DNA of 64,000 nt from Arsenicicoccus cauae (lineage in GTDB: Bacteria > Actinomycetota > Actinomycetes > Actinomycetales > Dermatophilaceae): contig NZ_WLVL01000028.1 of assembly GCF_009707125.1 (NCBI RefSeq), forward strand, positions 124,001 to 188,000, written 5' to 3'. The translations under genes were made by a program, and so were the position numbers. Positions 19,325 through 29,243 of this stretch are shown one piece after another. The first letter of the stretch is position 1, and each line of letters starts with the position of its first letter. Below the pieces are notes generated by a model. It was given only the letters and a program-made list of their open reading frames with translations, did not search any database and had not been told where the DNA came from.

Positions 19325-19609
19325 ATGGCCGAGATCAGCCGACTCCCCGGACCCGTCGCCGATCAGTGGGACTGGCAGCTGCAGGGCTCCTGTCGGCGGG
19401 AGAACCCCGACGTGTTCTTCCACCCCGAGGGCGAGCGTGGTCCCGCCCGGCGCAACCGCGACGGCGCGGCCAAGGCAGTGTGCGTCGCCTGCCCCGTCCT
19501 CGAGCAGTGCCGCGAGCACGCCCTGCGGGTCCGCGAGCCCTACGGCGTGTGGGGTGGCATGACCGAGGACGAGCGCGAGTCGCACTACACCACGATCGCG
19601 ATCGCCTGA
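19325..19609 (+). CDS. whiB3: WhiB3/WhiD-type iron-sulfur transcription factor
   Basis: A 94-residue WhiB family protein. Four cysteines (Cys23, Cys53, Cys56, Cys62) bind a redox- and NO-sensitive 4Fe-4S cluster, and GVWGG (74-78) is the family beta-turn that contacts sigma region 4/DNA. The N-terminus RLPGPVADQWDWQLQG and FFHPEGERGPARR match mycobacterial WhiB3 and Streptomyces WhiD better than other paralogues. The locus (beside groEL and sigD) is also that of Rv3416 whiB3. AGGAG 6 nt upstream supports the ATG at 19325. It probably works with the primary sigma factor to control redox and metabolic genes (family knowledge). Confidence 0.9.
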   Translation: MAEISRLPGPVADQWDWQLQGSCRRENPDVFFHPEGERGPARRNRDGAAKAVCVACPVLEQCREHALRVREPYGVWGGMTEDERESHYTTIAIA

Positions 19610-19660
19610 CCCCGGCGCCTGCTCGTCGGCGGAGATCCCGCCGCCCCGCACCACCTACAG

Positions 19661-19701
19661 CGCGAAGGCCGCCCACCCCCTCGGGGTGGGCGGCCTTCGC
19701 G
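19661..19701. terminator. Perfect 19-bp hairpin between whiB3 and groEL
   Basis: Arms 19661-19679 and 19683-19701 are perfectly complementary, with a 3-nt loop. It sits in the 110-bp gap between two convergent genes and would form equally well in either transcript, so it is a bidirectional terminator. Confidence 0.85.
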
Positions 19702-19719
19702 GCGTCCGTCCTGCTCGGC

Positions 19720-21733
<2,014 letters not shown>

Positions 21734-21826
21734 TGTGGTGACCTCCCCTTCGGGAATGTCGAGAGTGGACAGATGTATGGACTCCGGTGCCGTCGTGCGT
21801 CGGGCCGCCGTCGCGGGGGTCGACCC

Positions 21827-21853
21827 TTAGCACTTGCCTACCGAGAGTGCTAA
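21827..21853 (-). promoter_or_regulatory. CIRCE operator (HrcA site) of groES
   Basis: A 27-bp element of two 9-bp arms separated by 9 nt; on the groES strand the arms are TTAGCACTC and AAGTGCTAA. One base differs from the CIRCE consensus (TTAGCACTC-N9-GAGTGCTAA). It lies just downstream of the groES promoter's -10, over the likely transcription start, where HrcA repressor would block initiation. Confidence 0.93.
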
Positions 21854-21858
21854 CTCAC

Positions 21859-21887
21859 AATCTAGGAAGCCGCTGGCACTCGGTCAA
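21859..21887 (-). promoter_or_regulatory. groES promoter (housekeeping sigma)
   Basis: On the minus strand a -35 box TTGACC (21887-21882) and a -10 box TAGATT (21864-21859) are separated by exactly 17 nt. The start point would fall near 21852, inside the CIRCE operator. Confidence 0.8.
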
Positions 21888-21901
21888 GTCGAGTGCCAGC
21901 G
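21871..21901 (-). promoter_or_regulatory. Second CIRCE-like palindrome over the groES -35
   Basis: The arms CGCTGGCACTC (21871-21881) and GAGTGCCAGCG (21891-21901) form a perfect 11-bp inverted repeat with a 9-nt spacer. Its core GCACTC-N9-GAGTGC is identical in sequence and spacing to the CIRCE core. The -35 box lies in the spacer. It is probably a second HrcA site; the outer flanks differ from the TTA/TAA of the consensus. Confidence 0.7.
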
Positions 21902-21932
21902 GCTGTCCCGCCGGTGGGGGAGGATGGCCCCC

Positions 21933-23189
21933 ATGGACCTCGCCACCACCCGCGCGCTCACCTCCCCCGAGGGGCTCGCGCTGCTCGAGGGACTCCCGCC
22001 GTATGCCGAGGCCAGCTCGCTCGCGACGTCGACCGCCCTGCGCCGCGACGGCCACTCCCCGGAGCTGGTGGCGGCGGTGCTGACGCAGAGCCGGTTGCGG
22101 CAGCGGGGACGCGCCAAGCTCGGCGACGCCGTCGACCGGCTCCTGCTCACCCCCGACGGCCTGGAGCAGGCCACCCGCCCCCAGGTCGCCCGGCAGCACG
22201 CGGAGCGCCTGGTGGCGGCGGGGGTCCGCACCGTGCACGACCTGGGGTGCGGCCTGGGGCTGGACGCCGCCGCCATGGCCGAGGCCGGCCTCGAGGTCCT
22301 CGCCGTGGACGCCGACCCCGTGACCGCCGAGCTGGCCGGGCACAACCTCGCGCAGGTCCCCCTGCCTGCCGGCACGCCCGCCCCGCAGGTGCGGTGCGCC
22401 CGCGCCGAGGAGGTGGCCGACGAGGGGGTGGGCGCGGGCCGGCATACGGCCGTCTGGCTCGACCCGGCCCGCCGCACGCCGGGGGTGGCCGACGCGACCG
22501 GGCGGACCCGCCGGACCTTCCGCCTGGACGACCTCGCCCCCTCCTGGGAGCTCGTGCAGGAGGTGGCCGGTCGGGTGCGGGCGGCCGGGGCCAAGCTGTC
22601 CCCCGCCTTCCCCCACGCCGCCCGCCCCGTCGGGGCCGAGGCGCAGTGGGTCTCGTGGCGCGGCGAGGTGGTCGAGTGCGTGCTGTGGTGGGGCGACGCG
22701 GCCCGGTGGGCCGGCCGCACCGCGCTGGTGATGGACGGCGACGCCGCCACCCTCGGCTCCGCGCACGTGGTCACCGAGGCCGACCTGCCCGACGACGGCC
22801 CCGCGCCGGGGAGCGACCGGGGCGAGCTGCTCCACGAGCCCGACCGCGCGGTCATCCGCGCCGGGCTGGTCGGGGCGCTGGAGGCCCTGACCGGCGGCGC
22901 GGAGCTCGACGAGGGGGTGGGCTACGTGCGGTCCCCGGACGGCGGGCAGGTGGGGGTGCCGTGGGCCCGGACCTACCGGATCCTCGACGAGATCCCGTTG
23001 CAGGACAAGGCGATCCGGGCGTGGTGCCGCGAGCGCTCGATCGGCGACCTCACGCTCAAGAAGCGCGGCGTCGACGCCGACCCGGACCGCCTGCGGCGCT
23101 CCCTCAAGCTGCGCGGCGACGGCCGCGCCACCCTGGTCCTCACCCGCCAGTCCGGCCGGCCGGTCGCCCTGCACGTGACCCCGGTCTGA
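21933..23189 (+). CDS. Class I SAM-dependent methyltransferase with THUMP-like domain
   Basis: A 418-residue protein. The SAM-binding motif I is VHDLGCGLGLDAAAMAEAG (about 105-125). The C-terminal third (DKAIRAWCRERSIGDLTLKK, then LVLTRQSGRPVALH) matches the THUMP-like domain found at the end of this actinobacterial family. The family is predicted to modify RNA, but the substrate is unknown. I used the ATG at 21933 because GGGGGAGG lies at the right distance; the ATG at 21924 is too close to it. The gene diverges from groES and shares its intergenic region. Confidence 0.8.
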   Translation: MDLATTRALTSPEGLALLEGLPPYAEASSLATSTALRRDGHSPELVAAVLTQSRLRQRGRAKLGDAVDRLLLTPDGLEQATRPQVARQHAERLVAAGVRTVHDLGCGLGLDAAAMAEAGLEVLAVDADPVTAELAGHNLAQVPLPAGTPAPQVRCARAEEVADEGVGAGRHTAVWLDPARRTPGVADATGRTRRTFRLDDLAPSWELVQEVAGRVRAAGAKLSPAFPHAARPVGAEAQWVSWRGEVVECVLWWGDAARWAGRTALVMDGDAATLGSAHVVTEADLPDDGPAPGSDRGELLHEPDRAVIRAGLVGALEALTGGAELDEGVGYVRSPDGGQVGVPWARTYRILDEIPLQDKAIRAWCRERSIGDLTLKKRGVDADPDRLRRSLKLRGDGRATLVLTRQSGRPVALHVTPV

Positions 23190-23204
23190 CGGCTGCGGCT
23201 CGGC

Positions 23205-24035
23205 TCACAGCAGCGCGTCGCGCTGAGCCCCCCGGTGCCGCACCGCGTCGGCGCCGGCCCGCAGCGCCCCGGCCACCGCGTCCTCGTGGGTCGCCCCCAG
23301 CGCCAGGTGGGCGGCCAGCGCCCCGCAGAACGCGTCGCCCGCACCCGTCGTGTCCACGACCTCCTCCGGCGGGACCGGCGTCGCCGGGTGCTCCACCCCC
23401 ATCCAGGACGCACCCGCCGCGCCGAAGGTCACCAGCAGCGACGCGGGGAAGGCCCCGTCGTCGGCCAGCTCCAGCGCCTCGTGCTCGTTGACCACGAGCG
23501 GGTCCGCCGCCTCGACGACGTCGAGGGGCAGGTGGTGGTAGGGCGCGGCGTTGACCACTACGCGGATGTCCCGCGTCGACACCCGCTGCACCGCCGCCGT
23601 CACCGTCTCGATCGGCACCTCCAGGCTGACCAGCAGCACGTCGCCCGCCGCCATCGTGTCGAGGACCCCCATGTGGTGCGGCAGCAGCTCGGCGTTGGCG
23701 CCGGGGCTGACGACGATGACGTTCTCCCCCTCGAGGTCCACGGTGATGAACGCGTGACCCGTCGGCTCGCCCTCGACGACGCGGACGTGCGAGACGTCGA
23801 TCCTCCTGTCCTGCAAGCGATCACGGTATGCCGCGCCCGCCTCGTCCCCACCGATGGCCGCGACCATGACGACCTCCGCGCCCGCTGCCGCCGCCGCGAC
23901 CGCCTGGTTGCCGCCCTTGCCGCCCGCCGTGCGCCGGGTGGACCCGCCGACGATCGTCTCGCCGGGGCGGGGCAGCCGGTGGACCGTGGTGGTGAGGTCG
24001 ACGTTGACGGACCCGAGGACGTAGACGCGGCTCAT
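23205..24035 (-). CDS. rbsK: Ribokinase (PfkB family)
   Basis: A 276-residue sugar kinase. It begins RVYVLGSVNVDLTTTVHRLP and has the GGKGGNQAVAAAAAG substrate motif near residue 40 and the anion-hole/base motif DTTGAGDAFCGAL near residue 235, both diagnostic of ribokinase-type PfkB enzymes. It would phosphorylate D-ribose at O5. No ribose transporter is adjacent. The ATG at 24035 was chosen because the conserved beta-strand starts at once; longer frames add Arg/Pro-rich noise. Confidence 0.85.
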   Translation of the reverse strand: MSRVYVLGSVNVDLTTTVHRLPRPGETIVGGSTRRTAGGKGGNQAVAAAAAGAEVVMVAAIGGDEAGAAYRDRLQDRRIDVSHVRVVEGEPTGHAFITVDLEGENVIVVSPGANAELLPHHMGVLDTMAAGDVLLVSLEVPIETVTAAVQRVSTRDIRVVVNAAPYHHLPLDVVEAADPLVVNEHEALELADDGAFPASLLVTFGAAGASWMGVEHPATPVPPEEVVDTTGAGDAFCGALAAHLALGATHEDAVAGALRAGADAVRHRGAQRDALL

Positions 24036-24103
24036 GCCCCCATCATGCCGGTCCCCCGGCCACGCCGGGCGGGCACGGCCGCGCCCGGGTAGCGTCGGGC
24101 CCG

Positions 24104-25477
24104 ATGTCCCCGCACGCCGCCCCCACCCTCGCCCCCACCCCCGCGCGGGCTCTGCTCGTCGCCGCGGCCCTCGCCCTGGCCGCCGGGTGCTCGACCCCTG
24201 CCTCGACCCCCGCCTCGACCCCCGCCTCGGTCCAGGCACAGCCCGGTGCCCCCGCCGGCAAGCCGACGCCGCCGAGCACGACCGGCACCGCCACGGCCCG
24301 CACCACCGCGCCCGTCCTCGACGTCACGGGGTTCCCCCGCCGCGGGGCCTCGCCGGGCTCCGGGGCAGCCACGCCCGACGTCTCCGCCACGCCGACCGCG
24401 GCCGCGGGCAGCTCCCGGCATACGGCCGAGGGCTCCTGCTCCGCCCGCATCGTCGAGGGACTCACCCCCGAGCAGCGGGTGGGGCAGCTCGTCATGGTCG
24501 GGATCGCGCGCGGGCGCGAGGACGACGCGCGCCGAGCGATCGCGGAGCGGTCGATCGGCAACGCCTTCTTCATCGGCGGGTGGCGCGACCGTGGCCAGGT
24601 CGCCGAGGTCAGCCGCCGCCTGCAGCGCGCCGCCGACGAGTCCGGCCACGGGCTCGACCTGCTCGTCGCCGCCGACCAGGAGGGCGGGCGGGTCCAGCAG
24701 CTCAAGGGCGAGGGTTTCCGGCGCCTGCCGTCCGCGGTGGAGCAGGCCGCGCTGCCGCCCGACGAGCTGCGCGCCCTGGCGACGGACGCCGGGCGCGAGC
24801 TGCGCGCCGCGGGCGTCAACCTCAACCTCGCCCCCGTCGCCGACACCGTCTCCCCCGAGCTCGGCCGGGCCAATGCCCCCATCGGCGGCCTGTCCCGGCA
24901 GTACGCCACGGAGCCCGGCGCGGTCTCGACGCCGGTGTCGGCCGTCGTCGCGGGGCTGCACGCCGCCGGTGTCGGCGCGACGCTCAAGCACTTCCCCGGG
25001 CTGGGCCGCGTCCGCGCCAACACGGACCACTCCGCCACGGGCATCGACGACACCCAGACGACCGCCGACGACGCCTACCTGCAGCCGTTCGCGGACGGGA
25101 TCGCCGCCGGGGCCGACGTCGTGATGATGTCGACCGCGCGCTACCGGCGCATCGACCCGGCCACCCAGGCGGCGTTCTCTCGCCCGGTGGTGACGGGGGT
25201 CCTGCGCGAGCGGCTGGGCTACGACGGGGTGGTGGCCACCGACGACCTGGGCGGGGCGGAGGCCATCCAGCACATCCCCACCGGGGAGCGCGCGGTGCGC
25301 TTCGTGCGGGCCGGCGGCGACGTCGCCGTGACCGGGATCGCCCGGGACGGCAGGGTGATGTCACGCGCCCTGCTGGCGGAGAGCCGACGGGACCGGGCGT
25401 TCGCCGGGCTGGTGCGCCGCGCGGCCCAGCGGGTCGTCGAGCTGAAGGTGCGCCGCGGCCTGGCCCGCTGCGGGTAG
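24104..25477 (+). CDS. LpqI-type glycoside hydrolase family 3 lipoprotein
   Basis: A 457-residue lipoprotein. The lipobox LAAGC (Cys29) is followed by a Ser/Thr/Pro/Ala linker that begins with three STPA units encoded by a 12-bp tandem repeat at 24191-24226. The catalytic domain shows AADQEGGRVQQL, KHFPGLGRVRANTDHS (NagZ-type acid/base loop) and ATDDLGG (nucleophile Asp). It resembles mycobacterial LpqI, which hydrolyses beta-N-acetylglucosaminyl bonds in cell-wall fragments for recycling. A mobile island begins 2 bp after its stop codon. Confidence 0.83.
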   Translation: MSPHAAPTLAPTPARALLVAAALALAAGCSTPASTPASTPASVQAQPGAPAGKPTPPSTTGTATARTTAPVLDVTGFPRRGASPGSGAATPDVSATPTAAAGSSRHTAEGSCSARIVEGLTPEQRVGQLVMVGIARGREDDARRAIAERSIGNAFFIGGWRDRGQVAEVSRRLQRAADESGHGLDLLVAADQEGGRVQQLKGEGFRRLPSAVEQAALPPDELRALATDAGRELRAAGVNLNLAPVADTVSPELGRANAPIGGLSRQYATEPGAVSTPVSAVVAGLHAAGVGATLKHFPGLGRVRANTDHSATGIDDTQTTADDAYLQPFADGIAAGADVVMMSTARYRRIDPATQAAFSRPVVTGVLRERLGYDGVVATDDLGGAEAIQHIPTGERAVRFVRAGGDVAVTGIARDGRVMSRALLAESRRDRAFAGLVRRAAQRVVELKVRRGLARCG

Positions 25478-25478
25478 G

Positions 25479-25508
25479 TGTGCTGACCGGACACGTTGAT
25501 CGACCGCG
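25479..25508 (+). repeat. Left terminal inverted repeat of the island
   Basis: 30 bp, starting 2 bp after the lpqI-like stop codon, matching the complement of 29371-29400 at 27 positions. The similarity stops abruptly inward of 25508. Confidence 0.8.
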
Positions 25509-25685
25509 TCGGGCTGCACGGGTGCGCTTCGTCTGCCCTAGCCCCGGTCTTTCACCGGGTTCCTGAGTTGGTGCTCGGGTGAGGCTTCGACTCTGATTCC
25601 GGTGCGGGGCGCGGCAGGGTGCCGGCTGGCGCTGCCGGGCTGCGGTTCTCCGATGGTCTTTCGGGTCGTGGGGTGGGCGGCTTGG

Positions 25686-27086
25686 TCAGGCGGGGTCGGG
25701 GATGGCTGCGATGTTCGCGAACACGGCGACGATCGCTGTGGTCCAGGGCCAGGAGGTCGGCAGGCGTAGCCGTCGTCGTCGTTGACCTCTGGTCAGGCGT
25801 GCGGGGACGTGCCACAGCCGGTACCGCAAGGCCTTTGGCTCACATGCTCTCAACCCAGCGGCGTCACCGTGCAGGGCGAGCAGGCGGGTCCAGGCGACCA
25901 GGTCGGCGGCGAGCATCACGCACGTCAACCACGCCTGGTTGATCGCGAACTCCCGCGACGGCAAGCGTCCCAAGCCGGTGTCCTTGGCGTGGCGGATGTG
26001 GTCCTCGACGCGGGCGTGGGCACGGTGGCGGGCCTCCAGGTGGGCGAGCTGCCCGACCTTCGTGTTCGTCACGAACGCCTGGTACCGGTACCCGTCTGCT
26101 TCTTCGAGCAAGGACAGCTGAGCGCCGGGGTGGGGGCGTTCACGCCGGACGATGACCCGCATCCGGTCCGGCCAACGTGTCGCGAAGTCCCTGGCGAGCA
26201 GGCCGGTGATCTCGACGACCTCGGCGCCTTCACGCACGCTCCCGTCGGCCTCGACCGCAGGGGTCCACGCGGTCTTGGGCACCTTCGTGATGGCCTCGCG
26301 TACTGCGGTGTGGATGGGGAAGCCGAGGCTGTACTCCACGCTGCGGCCGCGGATCTCGTTCTGGGAGGTGGGCCAGTCGATCAGGCCGTGTGACGCCCCG
26401 GCCCCATCGGAACGAATCAACAGGTGCTTGCGGTGGGCGGCGGGGACCTGAGCGATCGCCGCCGTGAGGACCTCGACGTGATCGCTGGTGGTGTTCGAGC
26501 CCGCGTTCCCCGCCCGCAGCGTCGCGGCCAAGAACTCGGAGGTGTTATCGCACCACACCCCGATCGGGTGGTACCCGAAGGTCCGTTTGAACGTCGCCGC
26601 CGCGTTCTCCTTCTCGCAGTGGGCGATCACGATCGTCGCGTCCACGTCGAGCACGACGACCTGACCGAGCCCACGCCCGGCCGCGGTCGACTCCGGCACC
26701 CCGCCCGGGATGCTCGCCCACACGTGCCGACGCGTGCGGGCTCTGGACACGGCGATCTTCTTCATCCGACCCGGGGTGACCTCGTCCAAGGTCCGCCAGA
26801 CCGTCGGCGCAGACACCACCGGGCCCAGCACCCCCTCCTGGTCGCGCAGCACAGCGATGTCACTGATCGCCTCACCACCATCGACGAGCATCGTGGCGAC
26901 GTCCACCAACACCCGCCCCCGGTCGTGCACCGGCAGGAAGTCCCGCCGCGCCATCGCCCCTGACAAGCCGCTGGTCAGACCGACCCTGTCCGCCACCATG
27001 CGTGCCGCCGCTGCGCCGGCGTGCCCGACGACACCGACACCATCACCGGTGACTACCAACCCTGCGGACCACGACGTACGCTTCAC
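25686..27086 (-). CDS. IS1380 family transposase
   Basis: A 466-residue DDE transposase. Family landmarks are an N-terminal region with MARRDFLPVHDRGRVLVDVA, the first catalytic Asp in VVLDVDATIVIAHCEKENA, FGYHPIGVWCDNTSEFLAA, a second Asp in LLIRSDGAGASH, and a C-terminal AHARVEDHIRHAKDTGLGRLP with the expected Glu. It appears full length, starting at GTG with a weak ribosome site. I could not define convincing terminal inverted repeats around it, so its element may be truncated at one or both ends. Confidence 0.88.
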   Translation of the reverse strand: MKRTSWSAGLVVTGDGVGVVGHAGAAAARMVADRVGLTSGLSGAMARRDFLPVHDRGRVLVDVATMLVDGGEAISDIAVLRDQEGVLGPVVSAPTVWRTLDEVTPGRMKKIAVSRARTRRHVWASIPGGVPESTAAGRGLGQVVVLDVDATIVIAHCEKENAAATFKRTFGYHPIGVWCDNTSEFLAATLRAGNAGSNTTSDHVEVLTAAIAQVPAAHRKHLLIRSDGAGASHGLIDWPTSQNEIRGRSVEYSLGFPIHTAVREAITKVPKTAWTPAVEADGSVREGAEVVEITGLLARDFATRWPDRMRVIVRRERPHPGAQLSLLEEADGYRYQAFVTNTKVGQLAHLEARHRAHARVEDHIRHAKDTGLGRLPSREFAINQAWLTCVMLAADLVAWTRLLALHGDAAGLRACEPKALRYRLWHVPARLTRGQRRRRLRLPTSWPWTTAIVAVFANIAAIPDPA

Positions 27087-27207
27087 CTACCGAGTGCTTT
27101 CTGCTGGGCGACCTGGGACCTTAGACAAGTCCAAGTCTGCCCTGGTCAGGGAGCACTTCGGCGCATCCGGGCCCCATCACGACCAGACGCGCCGTGAACG
27201 ATCGGGG

Positions 27208-27516
27208 CTAGGCAGACCTGGAGTCCAGTGTGGCGCGGTAGGCGTCGAAGAAAGTTGCGACGCGATCAGGGACGGCCGCCTGGCCGTTGGCCGTCCCGGC
27301 GGGCATGCCGAGCAGATGACGGGTCCACTGGGTCGAGTCGCAGCGGAAATCAACGTCATCGCAGGTCTGGGAGTCGCGGGTCGCAACCAGTCCGGCGTCG
27401 TCCAGGTGTACGTCGTAGAAGTATTCCTGGGGCCGAGGGCAACGGCTGTCCAACAGCTTCAGGCGGAGGCTGACCGGGGCGCCCTGCATGGCCGGGCGCG
27501 TGCACATTGTCTTCAT
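27208..27516 (-). CDS. Orphan 102-residue protein inside the mobile island
   Basis: Not recognised with confidence. It contains VSLRLKLLDSRCPRPQEYFY, a DDVDFRCDSTQWTRHLLGM segment and ends DRVATFFDAYRATLDSRSA. The pattern (beta strands, then a W-x3-LLG helix) is loosely like an SCP2-type lipid-binding domain, but this is a guess. It is flanked by IS1380 and IS256 elements and by DNA of lower GC content (27580-27700), so it may be a passenger or a fragment of an interrupted gene. Confidence 0.4.
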   Translation of the reverse strand: MKTMCTRPAMQGAPVSLRLKLLDSRCPRPQEYFYDVHLDDAGLVATRDSQTCDDVDFRCDSTQWTRHLLGMPAGTANGQAAVPDRVATFFDAYRATLDSRSA

Positions 27517-27793
27517 CGCGAGGACGGCGGCACCGGCTCCGCGACCGAGGCGTCGACACCCTACCCAGCATCAAGGCCGAGTGAGAATCCCTAGACTAAA
27601 ACCGCTCACTCTTCGACCGCCGAAACTGCTCAGTTTTCGAACGCCGTCGACACGGATTCGCTACGCATCGAAGCTGTTCGGCCCAAGGCCCCGCCAGATG
27701 CATCGTGTGAGGGCCTCCGACATCCTCCCCGCTTGTCGCGGTGACCCGGCGCGCCGAGGTTCCATCCCGCATCACTAGTCAACTTGGGCTATG
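27517..27793. other. Low-GC remnant DNA inside the island
   Basis: 277 bp between the orphan gene and IS256 with no supportable gene. Base composition is visibly lower in GC than the chromosome (for example 27585-27680), suggesting DNA of different origin brought in with the insertion sequences. Confidence 0.4.
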
Positions 27794-29194
27794 GCGGGGA
27801 CTGTCGGATTATCGGTGGGCGGGGTGCCCGGCGTTCTTAGGTGGTAGAGGGGGTGATGCGTCCCTCGAAGGTGATGGCGAAGGCGTTCAGGGGTGCCTTC
27901 CACCGCATGACCCATCGTGCCCTGCCTCTCCCGGTGGGGTCCAGGGAACGGGTCACCAGGTAGAGACACTTCAACGCGGCGGCGTCGTTCGGGAAGTGCC
28001 CTCGCGCACGGACGGCGCGCCGGTAGCGGGCGTTCAACGACTCGATCGCGTTGGTCGTGCAGATGACCTTGCGGATCTCGACGTCGTAGTCGAGGAAGGG
28101 CACGAACTCGCTCCACGCGTTGCGCCACATGCGGATCGCGGCGGGACAGACGGGCTCCCACGTGGCATCGAAGTCCTCGAACCGTGCGGCGGCCTGCTCG
28201 GCGTTGACGGCCGTGTACACGGGCCGCAGGTCCTTGGCCATCGCGTCCCAGTGCTGGCGGGCCGCGTACCGGAACGTGTTCCGGATCAAGTGCACGACGC
28301 ACGTCTGTACGGCTGCGAGCTCCCATGTCGTGGTGATCGCCTCGGGCAGTCCTTTCAGCCCGTCGCACACGGCGATGCAGACGTCCTCGACACCGCGGTT
28401 CTTGATCTCGGTGAGCACGTTCAGCCAAAACTTTGCGCCCTCCCCGCCGTCGCCGGCCCAGATCCCGAGGATGTCGCGCTCCCCGGCGGTCGTCACGCCG
28501 ATGACGATGTAGAAGGGCTTGTTGGTGACCTGCCCGTCACGGACCTTCACCCCGAGAGCATCGATGAAGATCACCGGGTACACGCGGTCCAGGGGCCGGT
28601 GCTGCCACTCAGACATCTCCGCGGCGACCTTCTCGGTGATCCGACTGATCGTGTCCTTGGACACCGACGCGCCATACACCTCGGCGAAGTGCGCCGCGAT
28701 CTCACCGGTGGTCAGCCCGCGCGCCGACAAGGACAGGACGAGCTGATCGACGCCGTCCAGACGGCGTTGCCGCTTCCGGACGATCTTCGGGTCGAATGTG
28801 CCGTCCCGGTCCCGCGGAACGTCGATCGTGACCGGCCCGATCTGCGTGAGCACCGTCTTCGATCGGGTGCCGTTCCGCTCGTTCCCGCCCCCGTCGACCG
28901 GCGCCGGCTTCGCGTGCCGATCCGAGTGCTCGTAGCCGAGGTGCTCGGTCAGCTCTTCCTCCAGAGCGGTCTCCAGCACCTGCTTGGTCAGGCCCGTCAG
29001 CACACCGTCGGGGCCGACCAGGTCGACTCCTTCAGCGCGGGCCTGGTCCACCAGACGCTGCGCCAGCGCCTGCCTGTCGTCATCGTTGAGGTCCACGACC
29101 CCAATCGTGTTCGTCATGCTGCCTGCTCTCCCGCCGAGCACCGCTCAGCGCGTCAGGCCGAACCCCCACCCACCGTTGTTCTGACACTCCCCTC
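27794..29194 (-). mobile_element. Complete IS256 family insertion sequence
   Basis: About 1.4 kb. Imperfect terminal inverted repeats of about 31 bp are visible at 27794-27825 and 29163-29194: both start with a G-rich run and share GGGGA, TGTC and CGGTGGG blocks at the same spacing. They enclose a single intact transposase gene. The expected 8-9 bp target duplication is not obvious. Confidence 0.8.
27837..29117 (-). CDS. IS256 family transposase
   Basis: A 426-residue mutator-type DDE transposase. The catalytic residues are seen in VIFIDALGVKVRDG (Asp), AVCDGLKGLPEAI (Asp) and CTTNAIESLNARYRRAVRARG (Glu), each in its conserved IS256 context. HLGYEHSDRH in the N-terminal part is typical. I chose the ATG at 29117 (MTNTIGVVDL) with GGGAGAG upstream, rather than an in-frame start 24 nt earlier. 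The gene appears intact, so the element may still be mobile. Confidence 0.92.
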   Translation of the reverse strand: MTNTIGVVDLNDDDRQALAQRLVDQARAEGVDLVGPDGVLTGLTKQVLETALEEELTEHLGYEHSDRHAKPAPVDGGGNERNGTRSKTVLTQIGPVTIDVPRDRDGTFDPKIVRKRQRRLDGVDQLVLSLSARGLTTGEIAAHFAEVYGASVSKDTISRITEKVAAEMSEWQHRPLDRVYPVIFIDALGVKVRDGQVTNKPFYIVIGVTTAGERDILGIWAGDGGEGAKFWLNVLTEIKNRGVEDVCIAVCDGLKGLPEAITTTWELAAVQTCVVHLIRNTFRYAARQHWDAMAKDLRPVYTAVNAEQAAARFEDFDATWEPVCPAAIRMWRNAWSEFVPFLDYDVEIRKVICTTNAIESLNARYRRAVRARGHFPNDAAALKCLYLVTRSLDPTGRGRARWVMRWKAPLNAFAITFEGRITPSTT

Positions 29195-29243
29195 AACTGA
29201 TCGCCGCCCGCTTCCAGGTCTCTCGACCGTTCCACTGGCGATA

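Noticed and set aside
25510-25685. Search for the missing N-terminal half of the IS481 transposase at the left end of the island
   Set aside because: No helix-turn-helix or conserved IS481 residues can be read in any frame of this segment.
25520-27160. Candidate terminal repeats of the IS1380 element
   Set aside because: Only short, gapped matches were found near 25530-25550 and 27140-27160; not enough to define ends.
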